A stretch of 64,000 nt of DNA from Tardiphaga robiniae (GTDB lineage Bacteria; Pseudomonadota; Alphaproteobacteria; Rhizobiales; Xanthobacteraceae): contig NZ_JABMCJ010000074.1 in NCBI RefSeq assembly GCF_013359755.1, positions 1 to 64,000 of the forward strand, written 5' to 3'. The notes beneath the pieces were generated by a model. It worked only from the letters and a program-made list of their open reading frames with translations. It had not been told where the DNA came from and searched no databases. This document shows, piece by piece, positions 17,214 through 26,107 of the stretch (its first letter is position 1; every line of letters begins with the position of its first letter). Made by a program: the position numbers and the translations under genes.

Positions 17214-18410
17214 ATGCTCAACAGTCTCGATCTCGAAGGCCGTCCGCAGGACACCAGGGTCGTGGTCGCCATGTCCGGCGGCGTCGACTCCTCGGCGACG
17301 GCTGCGCTGTTGAAGTCGCAGGGCTACGACGTCGTCGGTATTACGCTACAACTCTACGATCACGGCGCCGCCACCCATCGTAAGGGCGCCTGCTGCGCCG
17401 GCCGTGACATACATGATGCTCGCGACGTCGCCGAGCGGATCGGGATCCCGCATTATGTGCTGGATTACGAAAGCCGGTTCCGCGAGTCCGTCATCGACAA
17501 TTTCGCCGCGAGCTATGCCTCCGGCGAAACGCCGGTGCCGTGCATCGAGTGCAATCGTTCCGTCAAGTTCCGCGACCTGCTGGCGACCGCGCGCGATCTC
17601 GGCGCGCAGGCGCTGGCGACCGGGCATTACGTGGCCTCGCGCCGCCTTGCTGACGGCTCGCGTGCCATGGTCTGTGCTGCCGATGCCGATCGCGACCAGA
17701 GCTATTTCCTGTTCGCGACTACGCAGGAACAGCTCGATTATCTCCGCTTTCCGCTCGGCGACATGAGCAAGCCGCAGACCCGCGAACTGGCCCGGCAGTT
17801 CGATCTGTCGGTCGCCGACAAGCAGGACAGCCAAGACATCTGCTTCGTGCCGTCCGGCCGCTACACCGACGTGATCGAACGTCTGAAGCCGAATGCGCTC
17901 GAACCGGGCGAGATCGTCGATATGGATGGCCATGTCATCGGCCGCCACGACGGCATTATCCATTTCACTATCGGTCAGCGCCGCGGCCTCGGTATTGCAG
18001 CCAGCGCGCCGCTCTACGTGATCAAGCTCGACGCCGTCACCCGGCGCGTGGTCGTCGGCCCGCGTGAGGCCTTGCGGATGCACCGCATTGTGCTGCGCGA
18101 CGTCAACTGGATCGGCGGCGGGACGCTCGATAGCGCCGTTGGCAATGGCCTCGAGCTGTTCGTCAAGGTGCGCTCGACCCGTGGACCACAGCCGGCCTGG
18201 TTGCGTGCTGTGAATGGCGGCTACGAGATCGAACTGGTCGGCGGCGAAGAGGGCGTATCGCCCGGTCAGGCCTGTGTGTTCTACGACGCGCCGGACGGGC
18301 AGGCCCGCGTGCTCGGCGGCGGCTTCATCAAGAGCGCTGCGGCGAAAAGCCCTGTCAGCACCTCCCCCCGCGATGCTAATGTCCCCGCCGTCGCAGCGAT
18401 GCGTGTGTAA
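17214..18410 (+). CDS. mnmA: tRNA 2-thiouridylase MnmA
   Basis: Inserts sulfur at C2 of the wobble uridine in tRNA for Glu, Gln and Lys, using ATP activation and a persulfide relay. The 398-aa protein has the PP-loop [15 protein letters not shown] near residue 19, the catalytic cysteines in [13 protein letters not shown] and DSQDICFVP, and the GQRRGLGIA stretch. A C-terminal extension of about 20 residues is variable. ATG 17214 was chosen over GTG 17202 because family members start MLNSLDLEG in this group. Single-copy housekeeping gene. Confidence 0.96.
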   Translation: MLNSLDLEGRPQDTRVVVAMSGGVDSSATAALLKSQGYDVVGITLQLYDHGAATHRKGACCAGRDIHDARDVAERIGIPHYVLDYESRFRESVIDNFAASYASGETPVPCIECNRSVKFRDLLATARDLGAQALATGHYVASRRLADGSRAMVCAADADRDQSYFLFATTQEQLDYLRFPLGDMSKPQTRELARQFDLSVADKQDSQDICFVPSGRYTDVIERLKPNALEPGEIVDMDGHVIGRHDGIIHFTIGQRRGLGIAASAPLYVIKLDAVTRRVVVGPREALRMHRIVLRDVNWIGGGTLDSAVGNGLELFVKVRSTRGPQPAWLRAVNGGYEIELVGGEEGVSPGQACVFYDAPDGQARVLGGGFIKSAAAKSPVSTSPRDANVPAVAAMRV

Positions 18411-18427
18411 GAGTTCAGGGTAGGGGC

Positions 18428-19066
18428 ATGGCTGGCGATATCGACCGCGCGGGGGTCGCGAAGGCTTACGGGCGCTGGGCGCCGATTTACGATCTCGTTT
18501 TTGGCAAGGTGTTCGATAGCGGTCGGCAATCGACGATTATCGAGGCCGATCGCATCGGCGGCCGCATCCTCGATGTCGGCGTCGGCACTGGACTGTCGCT
18601 GGTCGATTACGCTCGCACCACCAAAATCTGCGGCGTCGATATTTCCGAGCCGATGCTGCGCAAGGCCCATGAGCGCGTCCGCGCCCACAACCTCACCAAT
18701 GTCGAAACGCTGGCGGTTATGGATGCGAAGAATCTCGCATTCCCCGACAATCATTTCGATGCCGTCGTGGCGCAATATGTCATCACTGCCGTACCCGATC
18801 CGGAAGCGACGCTGGACGATTTCATCCGCGTGTTGAAACCAGGCGGCGAGCTCATTCTCGTCAATCACATCGGCGCCGAGAGCGGTCCGCGCAAAATTTT
18901 CGAACTGGCCTTTGCGCCGCTGGCCCGCCGGCTCGGCTGGCGACCGGAATTTCCGTGGAAGCGGCTGGTGGACTGGGCAACGGTCCATGGCGGGATCACA
19001 CTGGCCGAGCGGCGGCCGATGCCGCCGATGGGGCATTTTTCGCTGATCCGCTACATTAAATCCTGA
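18428..19066 (+). CDS. pmtA: Phosphatidylethanolamine N-methyltransferase PmtA
   Basis: A 212-aa class I SAM-dependent methyltransferase. N-terminal YGRWAPIYDLVFGKVF, SAM motif I ILDVGVGTGLSL near residue 47 and post-I CGVDISEPML match the Rhodobacter-type Pmt that makes phosphatidylcholine by three methylations of phosphatidylethanolamine. C-terminal LIRYIKS is also typical. It starts 17 bases after mnmA and may be read from the same transcript. A ubiquinone/menaquinone methyltransferase is the alternative, but the WAPIYDLVFG signature favours Pmt. Confidence 0.85.
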   Translation: MAGDIDRAGVAKAYGRWAPIYDLVFGKVFDSGRQSTIIEADRIGGRILDVGVGTGLSLVDYARTTKICGVDISEPMLRKAHERVRAHNLTNVETLAVMDAKNLAFPDNHFDAVVAQYVITAVPDPEATLDDFIRVLKPGGELILVNHIGAESGPRKIFELAFAPLARRLGWRPEFPWKRLVDWATVHGGITLAERRPMPPMGHFSLIRYIKS

Positions 19067-19116
19067 CTGTGGAGCGCGGGACCGGAACCTCCGTTCGCGC
19101 CCGCGGTTGGCTCCGG

Positions 19117-19488
19117 ATGCAGATCAAACAGTCGCTCGTCATCGCAGGTCTAGTCATCGCCGGTTCCAGCGCCGCCTTCGCGCAGGCGCCGCCGACGCCT
19201 GCCACACCTCCCGCACAGACCGCGCCGCCATCGGCAGAGCGCGCAAATGCCAATTGTGCACCCACACAAACGACCCCACAGGGGACGATTGCTCCGAGCG
19301 GTACGACGACCGGCCAGAGCCCGGAGCCGTTGGGCGATAAGCTCGCGAAATCAGATGGTGTCCTTTGCCCGCCGAGCAATGTCGATCCCGCGATGCGGGC
19401 ACGCGCGCCGAATTCAGATAGTAGCAATACGCCGGTGATTCCCCCGCCCGGCAGTCCCGGTGGCGATCAAAGCGTTCGGCCGAAGTAA
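19117..19488 (+). CDS. Small secreted proline/threonine-rich protein
   Basis: A 123-aa protein with a signal peptide (MQIKQSLVIAGLVIAGSSAAFA, then QAPPTP). The mature chain is rich in Pro, Thr and Ala, has two cysteines (in NANCAPTQ and VLCPPSN) that could form a disulfide, and ends PPPGSPGGDQSVRPK. No domain recognised. Start ATG 19117 places the signal peptide at the N-terminus. Function unknown; such short secreted proteins are common and unnamed in Bradyrhizobium relatives. Confidence 0.65.
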   Translation: MQIKQSLVIAGLVIAGSSAAFAQAPPTPATPPAQTAPPSAERANANCAPTQTTPQGTIAPSGTTTGQSPEPLGDKLAKSDGVLCPPSNVDPAMRARAPNSDSSNTPVIPPPGSPGGDQSVRPK

Positions 19489-19503
19489 GCCTTAACGAGT
19501 TCG

Positions 19504-21363
19504 TCAGGCGCGCGGCACGGACACAGGCCGCGCGTCACGCGTTTGAGCTGCGAGACGGATACCGGCGTTAGCCGCACCAAATCCCTGATAGTTGCGGCGC
19601 TCGACAATCTCGAAGAAGAAGCGCTCATCGAAGCTCGGCGTGTAGATCTGGAAGAATTCACCGTCGCCTTCGCGATCATACAGGATCTGGTTGTCGCGCA
19701 GCGCAGCCATCAGCTCGGCATCGAGCCCATACTTGGCTTCCACGTCATCGTAGTAATTGTCGGGAATACGTAGGAATTTGGCGCCGCGTTTGCGCATATC
19801 GGCCACAGCAGAAAAGATATTGTCGCACAAGAACGCGATATGTTGCACGCCGGAACCGAAGAACTCCGAGATGAAGCGGTTCGACAGCGTGCGCGTTGCG
19901 GATGATCCGTTCAGGATGATGCGCAGCGACTGATTGGCTGATATCAGCGCCTGGCTTTGCACGAGGCCGACCGGGTCCGGAATTTCCATCTGCGGCAGGC
20001 GCTGCAGGTCGAGAATGCCCGTGTAAAACAGAAGCCACGACAGCATCTCGTCATAGGGCATCGATTGCGAGATGTGATCGACGACGGAAAGATGATCTGA
20101 ACCGGCATTGCTCTGCAGCGGCTCGAAATCTACGTCCCAGTTCTTGCCGGCCGCTTCCAGGAAGTAGAGCAGACTGCCGCCGACGCCGTGGATCGCCGGA
20201 ATTTCCAGTTCGCCCGGTCCGACCGGCTGATAGAATGTCCGCGCCTGCAAGGCTTCCGCGCGCGCCATGGCCTGCTTGGTATTGCCGACGTCCAGTGCGA
20301 TGGCGCACACGCCGGGGCCATGCGTTACGTAATGCGAATGCGCGAAACCGTCCGGCTCTGAATTGATCACGAGTTCGATGGCGCCCTGGGACCAGCGTTC
20401 GACGTCCTTGCTGCGATGGGCGCCAGTCTTGTGAAAGCCAAGTTGGCTGAGCAGCGTCGCAAGGTCTGTCGCCTTGGTCTCATTGACGGCGAATTCGATG
20501 AAGCCGACGCCGCGGGTGGATGTCTTTGGCTGCAGGGCGTCGGCCGGTGTCTTTGCCAGTTGATCCTGCAACAGGATCAGTGAGCGCAATCCGTCAGTGG
20601 CTGTGCGAACGGCAGAGCCTGCGCGGAACTGGTCGTTGAAAATCTCGAGGGACCACGCGCCGCTATAGCCGGTGGCTTGCACCGCTTCCATGAACTCAGC
20701 CACGGGCAGGTCGCCCTGACCGGGAAAGCAGCGAAAATGCCGGCTCCAGGACAAGACATCGAGGCCCAGCTTCGGCGCGTCGGCGAGCTGCACCAGAAAG
20801 ATCTTGTCCGCCGGGATGGATGCAATGGCACTGACGGGAAATGCCGGGGCCAGTGCATGGAAGCTATCGAGGATCACGCCGATGGACGGGTGATTGGCGC
20901 GGCGCACGATCTCCCAGGCATCGCGATAGTCGTTGACATGAGCGCCCCATGCGAGCGCTTCGAAGCCGACACGCATGCCATGCTGCGCGGCGAGGTCCCC
21001 AAGCTCGCGAAAATCCGCTGCGGCTCGGTCGATACCGCCAAGCGAGGCCGGCGAGATGTTGCTACAGATTAGCATCAAGTCCGTCTGCAACTCTTTCATC
21101 AGGTCGAACTTGCGCGCCGCGCGCGCGAAGTTGCGGCTGCGCTGCGGCTCCGGCATGCCCTCGAAGTCGCGGAACGGCTGGAAAGCGCAGATGGTCAGGC
21201 CGAGGTCGCGGCACATCTGGCCGACGTCCCGCGGGCTTCCATTGAAGGATAGAAGGTCCGCTTCAAAGATCTCGACCTCGTCAAAGCCGGCAGCAGCGAT
21301 GGCGCGGAGTTTCTCGTCCAGTGCGCCTGATAGCGAGACGGTGGCGATCGAGAGCTTGTTCAT
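19504..21363 (-). CDS. quiC: 3-dehydroshikimate dehydratase fused to HPPD-like domain
   Basis: A 619-aa two-domain protein. Residues 1-270 form an AP-endonuclease-2 type TIM barrel (MNKLSIATVSLSGALDEKL, FDEVEIFEADLL, VGFEALAWGAHVNDY, LVQLADAP), as in 3-dehydroshikimate dehydratases that yield protocatechuate. Residues 290-600 repeat the vicinal-oxygen-chelate fold of 4-hydroxyphenylpyruvate dioxygenase (GVGFIEFAVNE, DHLSVVDHISQSMPYDE, VQHIAFLCDNIF, FFQIYTPSFDERFFFEIVERR). This is the layout of the Pseudomonas QuiC enzymes, where the barrel is the active part. Its ATG overlaps the livF stop. With the shikimate dehydrogenase upstream it points to quinate/shikimate catabolism. Confidence 0.85.
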   Translation of the reverse strand: MNKLSIATVSLSGALDEKLRAIAAAGFDEVEIFEADLLSFNGSPRDVGQMCRDLGLTICAFQPFRDFEGMPEPQRSRNFARAARKFDLMKELQTDLMLICSNISPASLGGIDRAAADFRELGDLAAQHGMRVGFEALAWGAHVNDYRDAWEIVRRANHPSIGVILDSFHALAPAFPVSAIASIPADKIFLVQLADAPKLGLDVLSWSRHFRCFPGQGDLPVAEFMEAVQATGYSGAWSLEIFNDQFRAGSAVRTATDGLRSLILLQDQLAKTPADALQPKTSTRGVGFIEFAVNETKATDLATLLSQLGFHKTGAHRSKDVERWSQGAIELVINSEPDGFAHSHYVTHGPGVCAIALDVGNTKQAMARAEALQARTFYQPVGPGELEIPAIHGVGGSLLYFLEAAGKNWDVDFEPLQSNAGSDHLSVVDHISQSMPYDEMLSWLLFYTGILDLQRLPQMEIPDPVGLVQSQALISANQSLRIILNGSSATRTLSNRFISEFFGSGVQHIAFLCDNIFSAVADMRKRGAKFLRIPDNYYDDVEAKYGLDAELMAALRDNQILYDREGDGEFFQIYTPSFDERFFFEIVERRNYQGFGAANAGIRLAAQTRDARPVSVPRA

Positions 21364-22100
21364 GCCGCGGTCTCCGTCATGGCGCCGCCGAGGAACAACT
21401 GTCCGATGCGCGGATCGTTGAGCACACGGTCGGCCTTGTCCATCAAGCGGGTCTGGCCGAGCTCCAGCACGATGCCGAAATCGGAAATCTCCAGTGCCGA
21501 GCGTGCATTCTGCTCGATCATCAGGATCGAGACGCCGCGGTCGCGCAGCTCCTTCAGGATGTTGAAGGTCTGCAGCACCATCAGGGGCGACAGCCCAATG
21601 GAGGGCTCGTCGATCAGCACTAGCTGCGGATTGAGCAGCAGGCCGCGAGCGATTTCGAGCTGCTTCTGCTCGCCGCCGGATAGCGTCGAGGCCTGTTGCT
21701 TCGCCTTGGTGCGCAGCACGGGGAATTGATCGAGAGCGGCCTCGATACGAGCGGGGAGATCGGTGATGTCGCGGCCGGCGGCGACGGCACCGAGCTCGAT
21801 ATTGTGACGAACCGTCAATTCCGGAAAGATATTGCGGCCCTGCGGGACATAGCAGATGCCTGCCGTCAGCAGTGCGCGCTGGCTGAGACCGGTGACGTCC
21901 TTGCCTTTGAATATGACTTTGCCTTCGCGCAGCTTCAGCAGACCGAAGATCGCCTTGAACACCGTGGACTTGCCGGCGCCGTTTGGCCCGATGACGGTGG
22001 TGATCGACCCAGCCGGCACCGAGAAGGTGGTGCCATTCAAGATCGTCATCTTGCCGTAGCCGCCGACAAGGTTCTGAACGTCCAGGATTGCATCGCTCAT
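21360..22100 (-). CDS. ABC transporter ATP-binding protein, LivF type
   Basis: Second ATPase of a hydrophobic amino-acid type (HAAT) importer. 246 aa, Walker A GPNGAGKST, signature LSGGEQKQLEIARGLL, Walker B LVLIDEPSIGLSP, and the LivF-like length. Its stop overlaps the quiC start (ATGA), so importer and dehydratase are made together. Given the enzymes around it, the substrate is more likely quinate, shikimate or another hydroaromatic acid than an amino acid; that is inference. Confidence 0.92.
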   Translation of the reverse strand: MSDAILDVQNLVGGYGKMTILNGTTFSVPAGSITTVIGPNGAGKSTVFKAIFGLLKLREGKVIFKGKDVTGLSQRALLTAGICYVPQGRNIFPELTVRHNIELGAVAAGRDITDLPARIEAALDQFPVLRTKAKQQASTLSGGEQKQLEIARGLLLNPQLVLIDEPSIGLSPLMVLQTFNILKELRDRGVSILMIEQNARSALEISDFGIVLELGQTRLMDKADRVLNDPRIGQLFLGGAMTETAA

Positions 22101-22112
22101 AGCGTTATATCC

Positions 22113-22856
22113 TCAATGTCCCAAATAGGCTTCGATCACGGCAGGATTGGCGCGGATTTCGTCCGGTCGCCCCACCGCAAGAACCTTGCCTTCGGCCATC
22201 ACCATCACGCGTGTGCAGAGCGACATCACGAATTCCATGTTGTGCTCGATGACAACGAAAGTGGCGCGCTTCTCCCGGTTGATCGCCGCGAGGCGATCCT
22301 TGAGATCCGCGAGCATGGTCAGGTTGACGCCGCCGGCAGGCTCGTCGAGCAGCACGAGGCGCGGTCCGCCCATGAAGGCCATCGCGGCATCGAGCAGTTT
22401 CTGCTGGCCATAAGAGAGGCCGCCGGCGGGCTCATCGGCGAGATGGTCGAGCTTGAAGAAGCCGATCATCTGGTTGGCCGCCTCGGTCAGTCCGGCATCG
22501 GATGGGCCGAGCAGGCGCGACAGCATGTTACCTTGGTGTTCTTGACCAGCGAGGATCAGGTTTTCGCGCACCGACAGCTTCGGGAATACCTGCAGCAATT
22601 GAAACGTGCGGCTGACACCGAGGCCGTTCAGCTCTGACGGCCGCATGCCGGTGACCACCTTGCCGTCGACCTTCACTTCGCCGGCGCTTGGTGTGAGCTG
22701 GCCGAGGATGCAGTTGAACAGAGTGGACTTGCCGCAGCCGTTCGGACCGATCAGGCCGAGGATTTCGCCTTCCTGCACATCGAACGAGACGCCGTTCACG
22801 GCGGTGATGCCGCCAAAGCTCTTGCGGATATTGCTGACTTCGAGAACCGCGGTCAT
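22113..22856 (-). CDS. ABC transporter ATP-binding protein, LivG type
   Basis: First ATPase of the HAAT importer. 247 aa with Walker A GPNGCGKST, signature LSYGQQKLLDAAMAFM, Walker B LVLLDEPAGGVN and the LivG-type insertion after it. ATG 22856 overlaps the livM stop by ATGA; an open frame runs further to 23033 but into livM. Twelve bases separate it from livF. Confidence 0.92.
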   Translation of the reverse strand: MTAVLEVSNIRKSFGGITAVNGVSFDVQEGEILGLIGPNGCGKSTLFNCILGQLTPSAGEVKVDGKVVTGMRPSELNGLGVSRTFQLLQVFPKLSVRENLILAGQEHQGNMLSRLLGPSDAGLTEAANQMIGFFKLDHLADEPAGGLSYGQQKLLDAAMAFMGGPRLVLLDEPAGGVNLTMLADLKDRLAAINREKRATFVVIEHNMEFVMSLCTRVMVMAEGKVLAVGRPDEIRANPAVIEAYLGH

Positions 22857-23848
22857 GGCGCCGTTTCCAGTTTCGCTTTGGCGACCGCACGTAATGCGGA
22901 CGCTGCCTTGGTGCGGCGTTCGGAGATGTAACGATCGAGAATGCCGAGAATACCGGTGGGTGAGTAGATCAGCAGCAGGATCACTGCGATGGCATAGAGC
23001 ATCAGATAGTAACCCTGCGTGAAGCGCAGCCATTCAGGCAACAGCACGGCGATCATCGCGCCAAGGAACGGCCCGAAGAAGAAACCGGAGCCGCCGACGA
23101 TCACCATCATCAGGAGATCGAGCGACAGCGACAGGTGGAACGGCACGGGATCGACATATTGGGTCAGCGGCGCATAGAGCGTGCCCGCGACACCGCCGAG
23201 TGCGGAACCAATTGCAAAGGCCATCAGCGTATAGCGCCTTGTGTCGATGCCGAGCGAGAGCGCACGAACGGGATTTTCGCGCAGCGCAATGAAAGCGCGG
23301 CCCCACGGCGAACGGATCAGCCACCAGACGGCCAGTGAGACGATGCCGAGCGATCCCAGACAGACATAATAGAACGGTAACGGCCGCCGCGTCGGATAGC
23401 CGAAAATCTCCGGGCGAGGGATGTTGCTGATGCCGTAGATGCCCTTGGTCAGCCAATCCTCGTTCCGAAACACGAGAAAAGCGAGCGTCGAAAAGGCGAG
23501 GGTGACAAAAGCCAGATAGTGATGCTGTACGCGGAGCGCGGGGTAACCGAGAATCCAGCCGATGGCGAAGCACAGCACGATGGCGACGCCGAGCGCTCCG
23601 ATCAGCGGCAGACCACTCGATGTCATGATCGCAGCGGTATAGGCGCCGATGCCGACAAAGGCGCCCTGCGCCAGCGAGACCTGCCCTGCATAACCCAGCG
23701 TCAGATTGAGCCCCATGGCGGCGATGGTCATCACAGCCCACTGGCTGAGGATGAACAGGCCGTAGCGGTTGAAGTTCATCGGAACGATGATCAGCGCGGC
23801 AATGACAACGATGCCGAAGCCGATCTTGAGGGTCTTCGCCGCGGTCAT
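22853..23848 (-). CDS. ABC transporter permease, LivM type
   Basis: Inner-membrane permease of the HAAT importer, 331 aa with about eight to ten hydrophobic segments. It holds the LivM signatures GYAGQVSLAQGAFVGIGAY near residue 52 and the EAA-like loop RENPVRALSLGIDTRRY near 215. Coupled to livH upstream and livG downstream by ATGA overlaps on both sides, which is unusually tight and implies equal synthesis. Confidence 0.93.
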   Translation of the reverse strand: MTAAKTLKIGFGIVVIAALIIVPMNFNRYGLFILSQWAVMTIAAMGLNLTLGYAGQVSLAQGAFVGIGAYTAAIMTSSGLPLIGALGVAIVLCFAIGWILGYPALRVQHHYLAFVTLAFSTLAFLVFRNEDWLTKGIYGISNIPRPEIFGYPTRRPLPFYYVCLGSLGIVSLAVWWLIRSPWGRAFIALRENPVRALSLGIDTRRYTLMAFAIGSALGGVAGTLYAPLTQYVDPVPFHLSLSLDLLMMVIVGGSGFFFGPFLGAMIAVLLPEWLRFTQGYYLMLYAIAVILLLIYSPTGILGILDRYISERRTKAASALRAVAKAKLETAP

Positions 23849-24720
23849 ACGGTGCGCTCCTCAGGCCGGCCAAGCATGCCTTGCGGCCGAAACAGAATGA
23901 TCGCGATCAGCAGAACCAATGGCACGGCGGCGCGATACTGGGTGGAGACATAGGCGGCCGACAGATTGTCGACGACGCCGATCAGCAGGCCGCCGGCAAT
24001 GGCGCCGCGGACCTGGTTGAAGCCGCCGACAATGGCGGCGATGAATGCGGCCTGGCCAAGCACTTCGCCGTTGGAGAATTTAGCGAGATAGATCGGAGTG
24101 ATGAGGAGTGAAGCCAGCGCGACCAGAAACGCGTTGATCAGGAAGGTCAGAAGGATCATGCGCTCAACGGGCACACCGATGATGCGCGCGACGGTCGGGT
24201 TCTGTGCGGCGGCCTGCATCTGGTGACCGATGGAGGTGCGGTTCAGCAGCGTTGTCAGGCCGAGCACGGCGAGAATCGCCAGCACCAGCACGCCAATGCT
24301 CTGCAGGGCGACGACGCGGCCGAAAATCGTGACGTCACCGCCCGGGATGATCGATGGAAATGGCGAGGCTTCGGCACTCCAGAATTGCTTGGCGGCTTCC
24401 TTGATGCCGATGGCCAGGGCCATGGTCGCAATCGCCAGCGGCAGCACGCCATGGCGCAGCATTGGATCGACCAGCAACATTTTGAAGCCGAGGCCCAGCA
24501 GCAGCAGCGACAGCGCGATGCCAATCAGGATCGCCAGCCAGAACGGTGCACCGGCATGCATCACCGCCAGCATCAGGAAGGCCGGCAGCATGACGAATTC
24601 GCCCTGCGCGAAATTGATGGTCTGTGAGGTCTGCCACAGCAGCGTGAAGCCGACGGCGACGATCGCGTAGATCGCCCCGGTGGCAAGACCTGCGATGAGG
24701 AGATCGAGAAGGTTGGACAT
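23845..24720 (-). CDS. ABC transporter permease, LivH type
   Basis: Partner permease, 291 aa, beginning MSNLLDLLIAGLATGAIYAI, with the LivH motif FAQGEFVMLPAF near residue 48 and the coupling loop AAAQNPTVARIIGVPVERM near 200. ATG 24720 is chosen; the open frame upstream runs through a palindromic repeat. It is separated from the binding-protein gene by 184 bases holding that repeat, while the downstream genes are coupled. Confidence 0.93.
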   Translation of the reverse strand: MSNLLDLLIAGLATGAIYAIVAVGFTLLWQTSQTINFAQGEFVMLPAFLMLAVMHAGAPFWLAILIGIALSLLLLGLGFKMLLVDPMLRHGVLPLAIATMALAIGIKEAAKQFWSAEASPFPSIIPGGDVTIFGRVVALQSIGVLVLAILAVLGLTTLLNRTSIGHQMQAAAQNPTVARIIGVPVERMILLTFLINAFLVALASLLITPIYLAKFSNGEVLGQAAFIAAIVGGFNQVRGAIAGGLLIGVVDNLSAAYVSTQYRAAVPLVLLIAIILFRPQGMLGRPEERTV

Positions 24721-24762
24721 TTGGTTCTCCAAATGGCCGGCAGCTAAAGCACCGGCCGCGCG

Positions 24763-24888
24763 CTCCCTCGCCCCGCTTGCGGGGAGAGGGCTGGGGGTGA
24801 GGGGTTCTTGCAAGTGAAACACTCGCTCCCCCTCACCCGAAGCCTCGCTTCCGCTCGGCTCCGCCCCCTCCCCGCAAGCGGGGAGAGG
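24763..24888. repeat. Large palindromic repeat, copy A
   Basis: CCTCGCCCCGCTTGCGGGGA near the left end and CTCCCCGCAAGCGGGGAGAGG at the right end flank inner segments (GGGGGTGAGGGG / CCCCCTCACCC). The middle AAGTGAAACACT and GAAGCCTCGCT are shared with the copy at 40719-40862. It lies between the binding-protein gene and the permease genes of the operon, and its RNA should fold into a very stable structure. Confidence 0.75.
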
Positions 24889-24904
24889 CTAAACACGCCG
24901 GGCC

Positions 24905-26047
24905 TCAGTTGCCGAGCTTTGGCAGCACCTGCTTGACGACCTGCTTGCCCTCGACGATCTCGACGAGGAAACCCTGTCTATCGATGTCGCCATTGGCGTC
25001 GAAGGTCGCATCCATCAGGATGCCCGGCTCCTTGGCGGCGGTGATTGTGAAGCCGTGCAGGGCATCGGCGAAGCCCTTGGAATCGACCTTGCCCATCTTC
25101 TCGGTGGTGGCCTTGATCATGTAGATCGCGAGCCAGCCCTTGAGGCCGTTATGGTCTGGGACGTAGTTGTACTTCTTCACGAACTTGTCGCGGAACGCCT
25201 TGATCAGTTCGACCGGCGCGTCGGTGGTGAGACCGACATGGCCGCGCGCGCCATTGGCCGCGTCGCCGGCGAGTTCGACGACCTTCTGTCCGACCAGCGT
25301 GGTTTCGCCGACCAGCGGCACAGTGATGCCCTGGCGTTTCAACTCCTTGAGTATGCGCGCGCTCTCTTCTTCGTTGACGTAAACGAACACCGCGTCCGGC
25401 GCCGCCGCCTTGATCTTGCTGACATCGGCCGCGAAGTCGGCCTGGCCGGCTTCGGTGGAGAGATCGGCCGCGACTTTGATATTGTACTTGGCGAATTCCT
25501 TGCTGATGGAATCGCGCCCGCCTTTGCCGAAGTCGTTGTTGACCCAGACGATGGCGACAGACTTCGCTTTCAGTTCGTCATTGATGTATTTGGCGACCTT
25601 GGGCATGGACGACTGCTGACCGAACGAGGTGCGGAACAGAAACTTGTTGCCGGTTGTCGTGAGTTCAGCGGCTTCGCCGCCCATGATTTGTGCGATGCCG
25701 GCTTCGGCGGCGAGCGGCGCGGTGACCTTCACCGAACCGGAATAGCCGGGCCCGAGCAGCACATAAGGCTCGGCGTCCAGTGCCTTCTGAACCTGGGCGC
25801 GGGCGACACCGGGGTTGGACTGCGAGTCTGCATGGGTCACTTCCAGCTTGCGGCCGAGTACACCGCCCTTGGAATTGATTTCTTCGATCGCGAGATCGAT
25901 GCCGTTCTTCCAGTTGGTGCCGACGGTGGCGCCGCCGCCGGACAATTCGGCGACATTGGCGAGTTTAATAGGGGCTCCGGACTGCGCGATGGCAGCACCG
26001 GTCAATACAGTCGCGAGCAGGGCGCTCGCCAAAAACACTGGCTTCAT
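24905..26047 (-). CDS. Periplasmic binding protein of the HAAT importer
   Basis: A 380-aa substrate-binding protein of the LivJ/Peripla_BP_6 family. Signal peptide 1-21 (ending AIAQ), then KLANVAELSGGGATVGTNWK, GGVLGRKLEVTHAD and QAAFDAKVSK-like features of the two-lobe fold. ATG 26047 follows a strong AGGAGG. Gene order regulator-dehydrogenase-binding protein-permeases-dehydratase suggests a hydroaromatic acid as ligand, but the binding residues do not prove it. Confidence 0.92.
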   Translation of the reverse strand: MKPVFLASALLATVLTGAAIAQSGAPIKLANVAELSGGGATVGTNWKNGIDLAIEEINSKGGVLGRKLEVTHADSQSNPGVARAQVQKALDAEPYVLLGPGYSGSVKVTAPLAAEAGIAQIMGGEAAELTTTGNKFLFRTSFGQQSSMPKVAKYINDELKAKSVAIVWVNNDFGKGGRDSISKEFAKYNIKVAADLSTEAGQADFAADVSKIKAAAPDAVFVYVNEEESARILKELKRQGITVPLVGETTLVGQKVVELAGDAANGARGHVGLTTDAPVELIKAFRDKFVKKYNYVPDHNGLKGWLAIYMIKATTEKMGKVDSKGFADALHGFTITAAKEPGILMDATFDANGDIDRQGFLVEIVEGKQVVKQVLPKLGN

Positions 26048-26107
26048 GGAATCCTCCTGTTGCTATTGTTGTGTTTGTGGGTGCGGCCTTATGAGCGGCC
26101 GCTTCAT

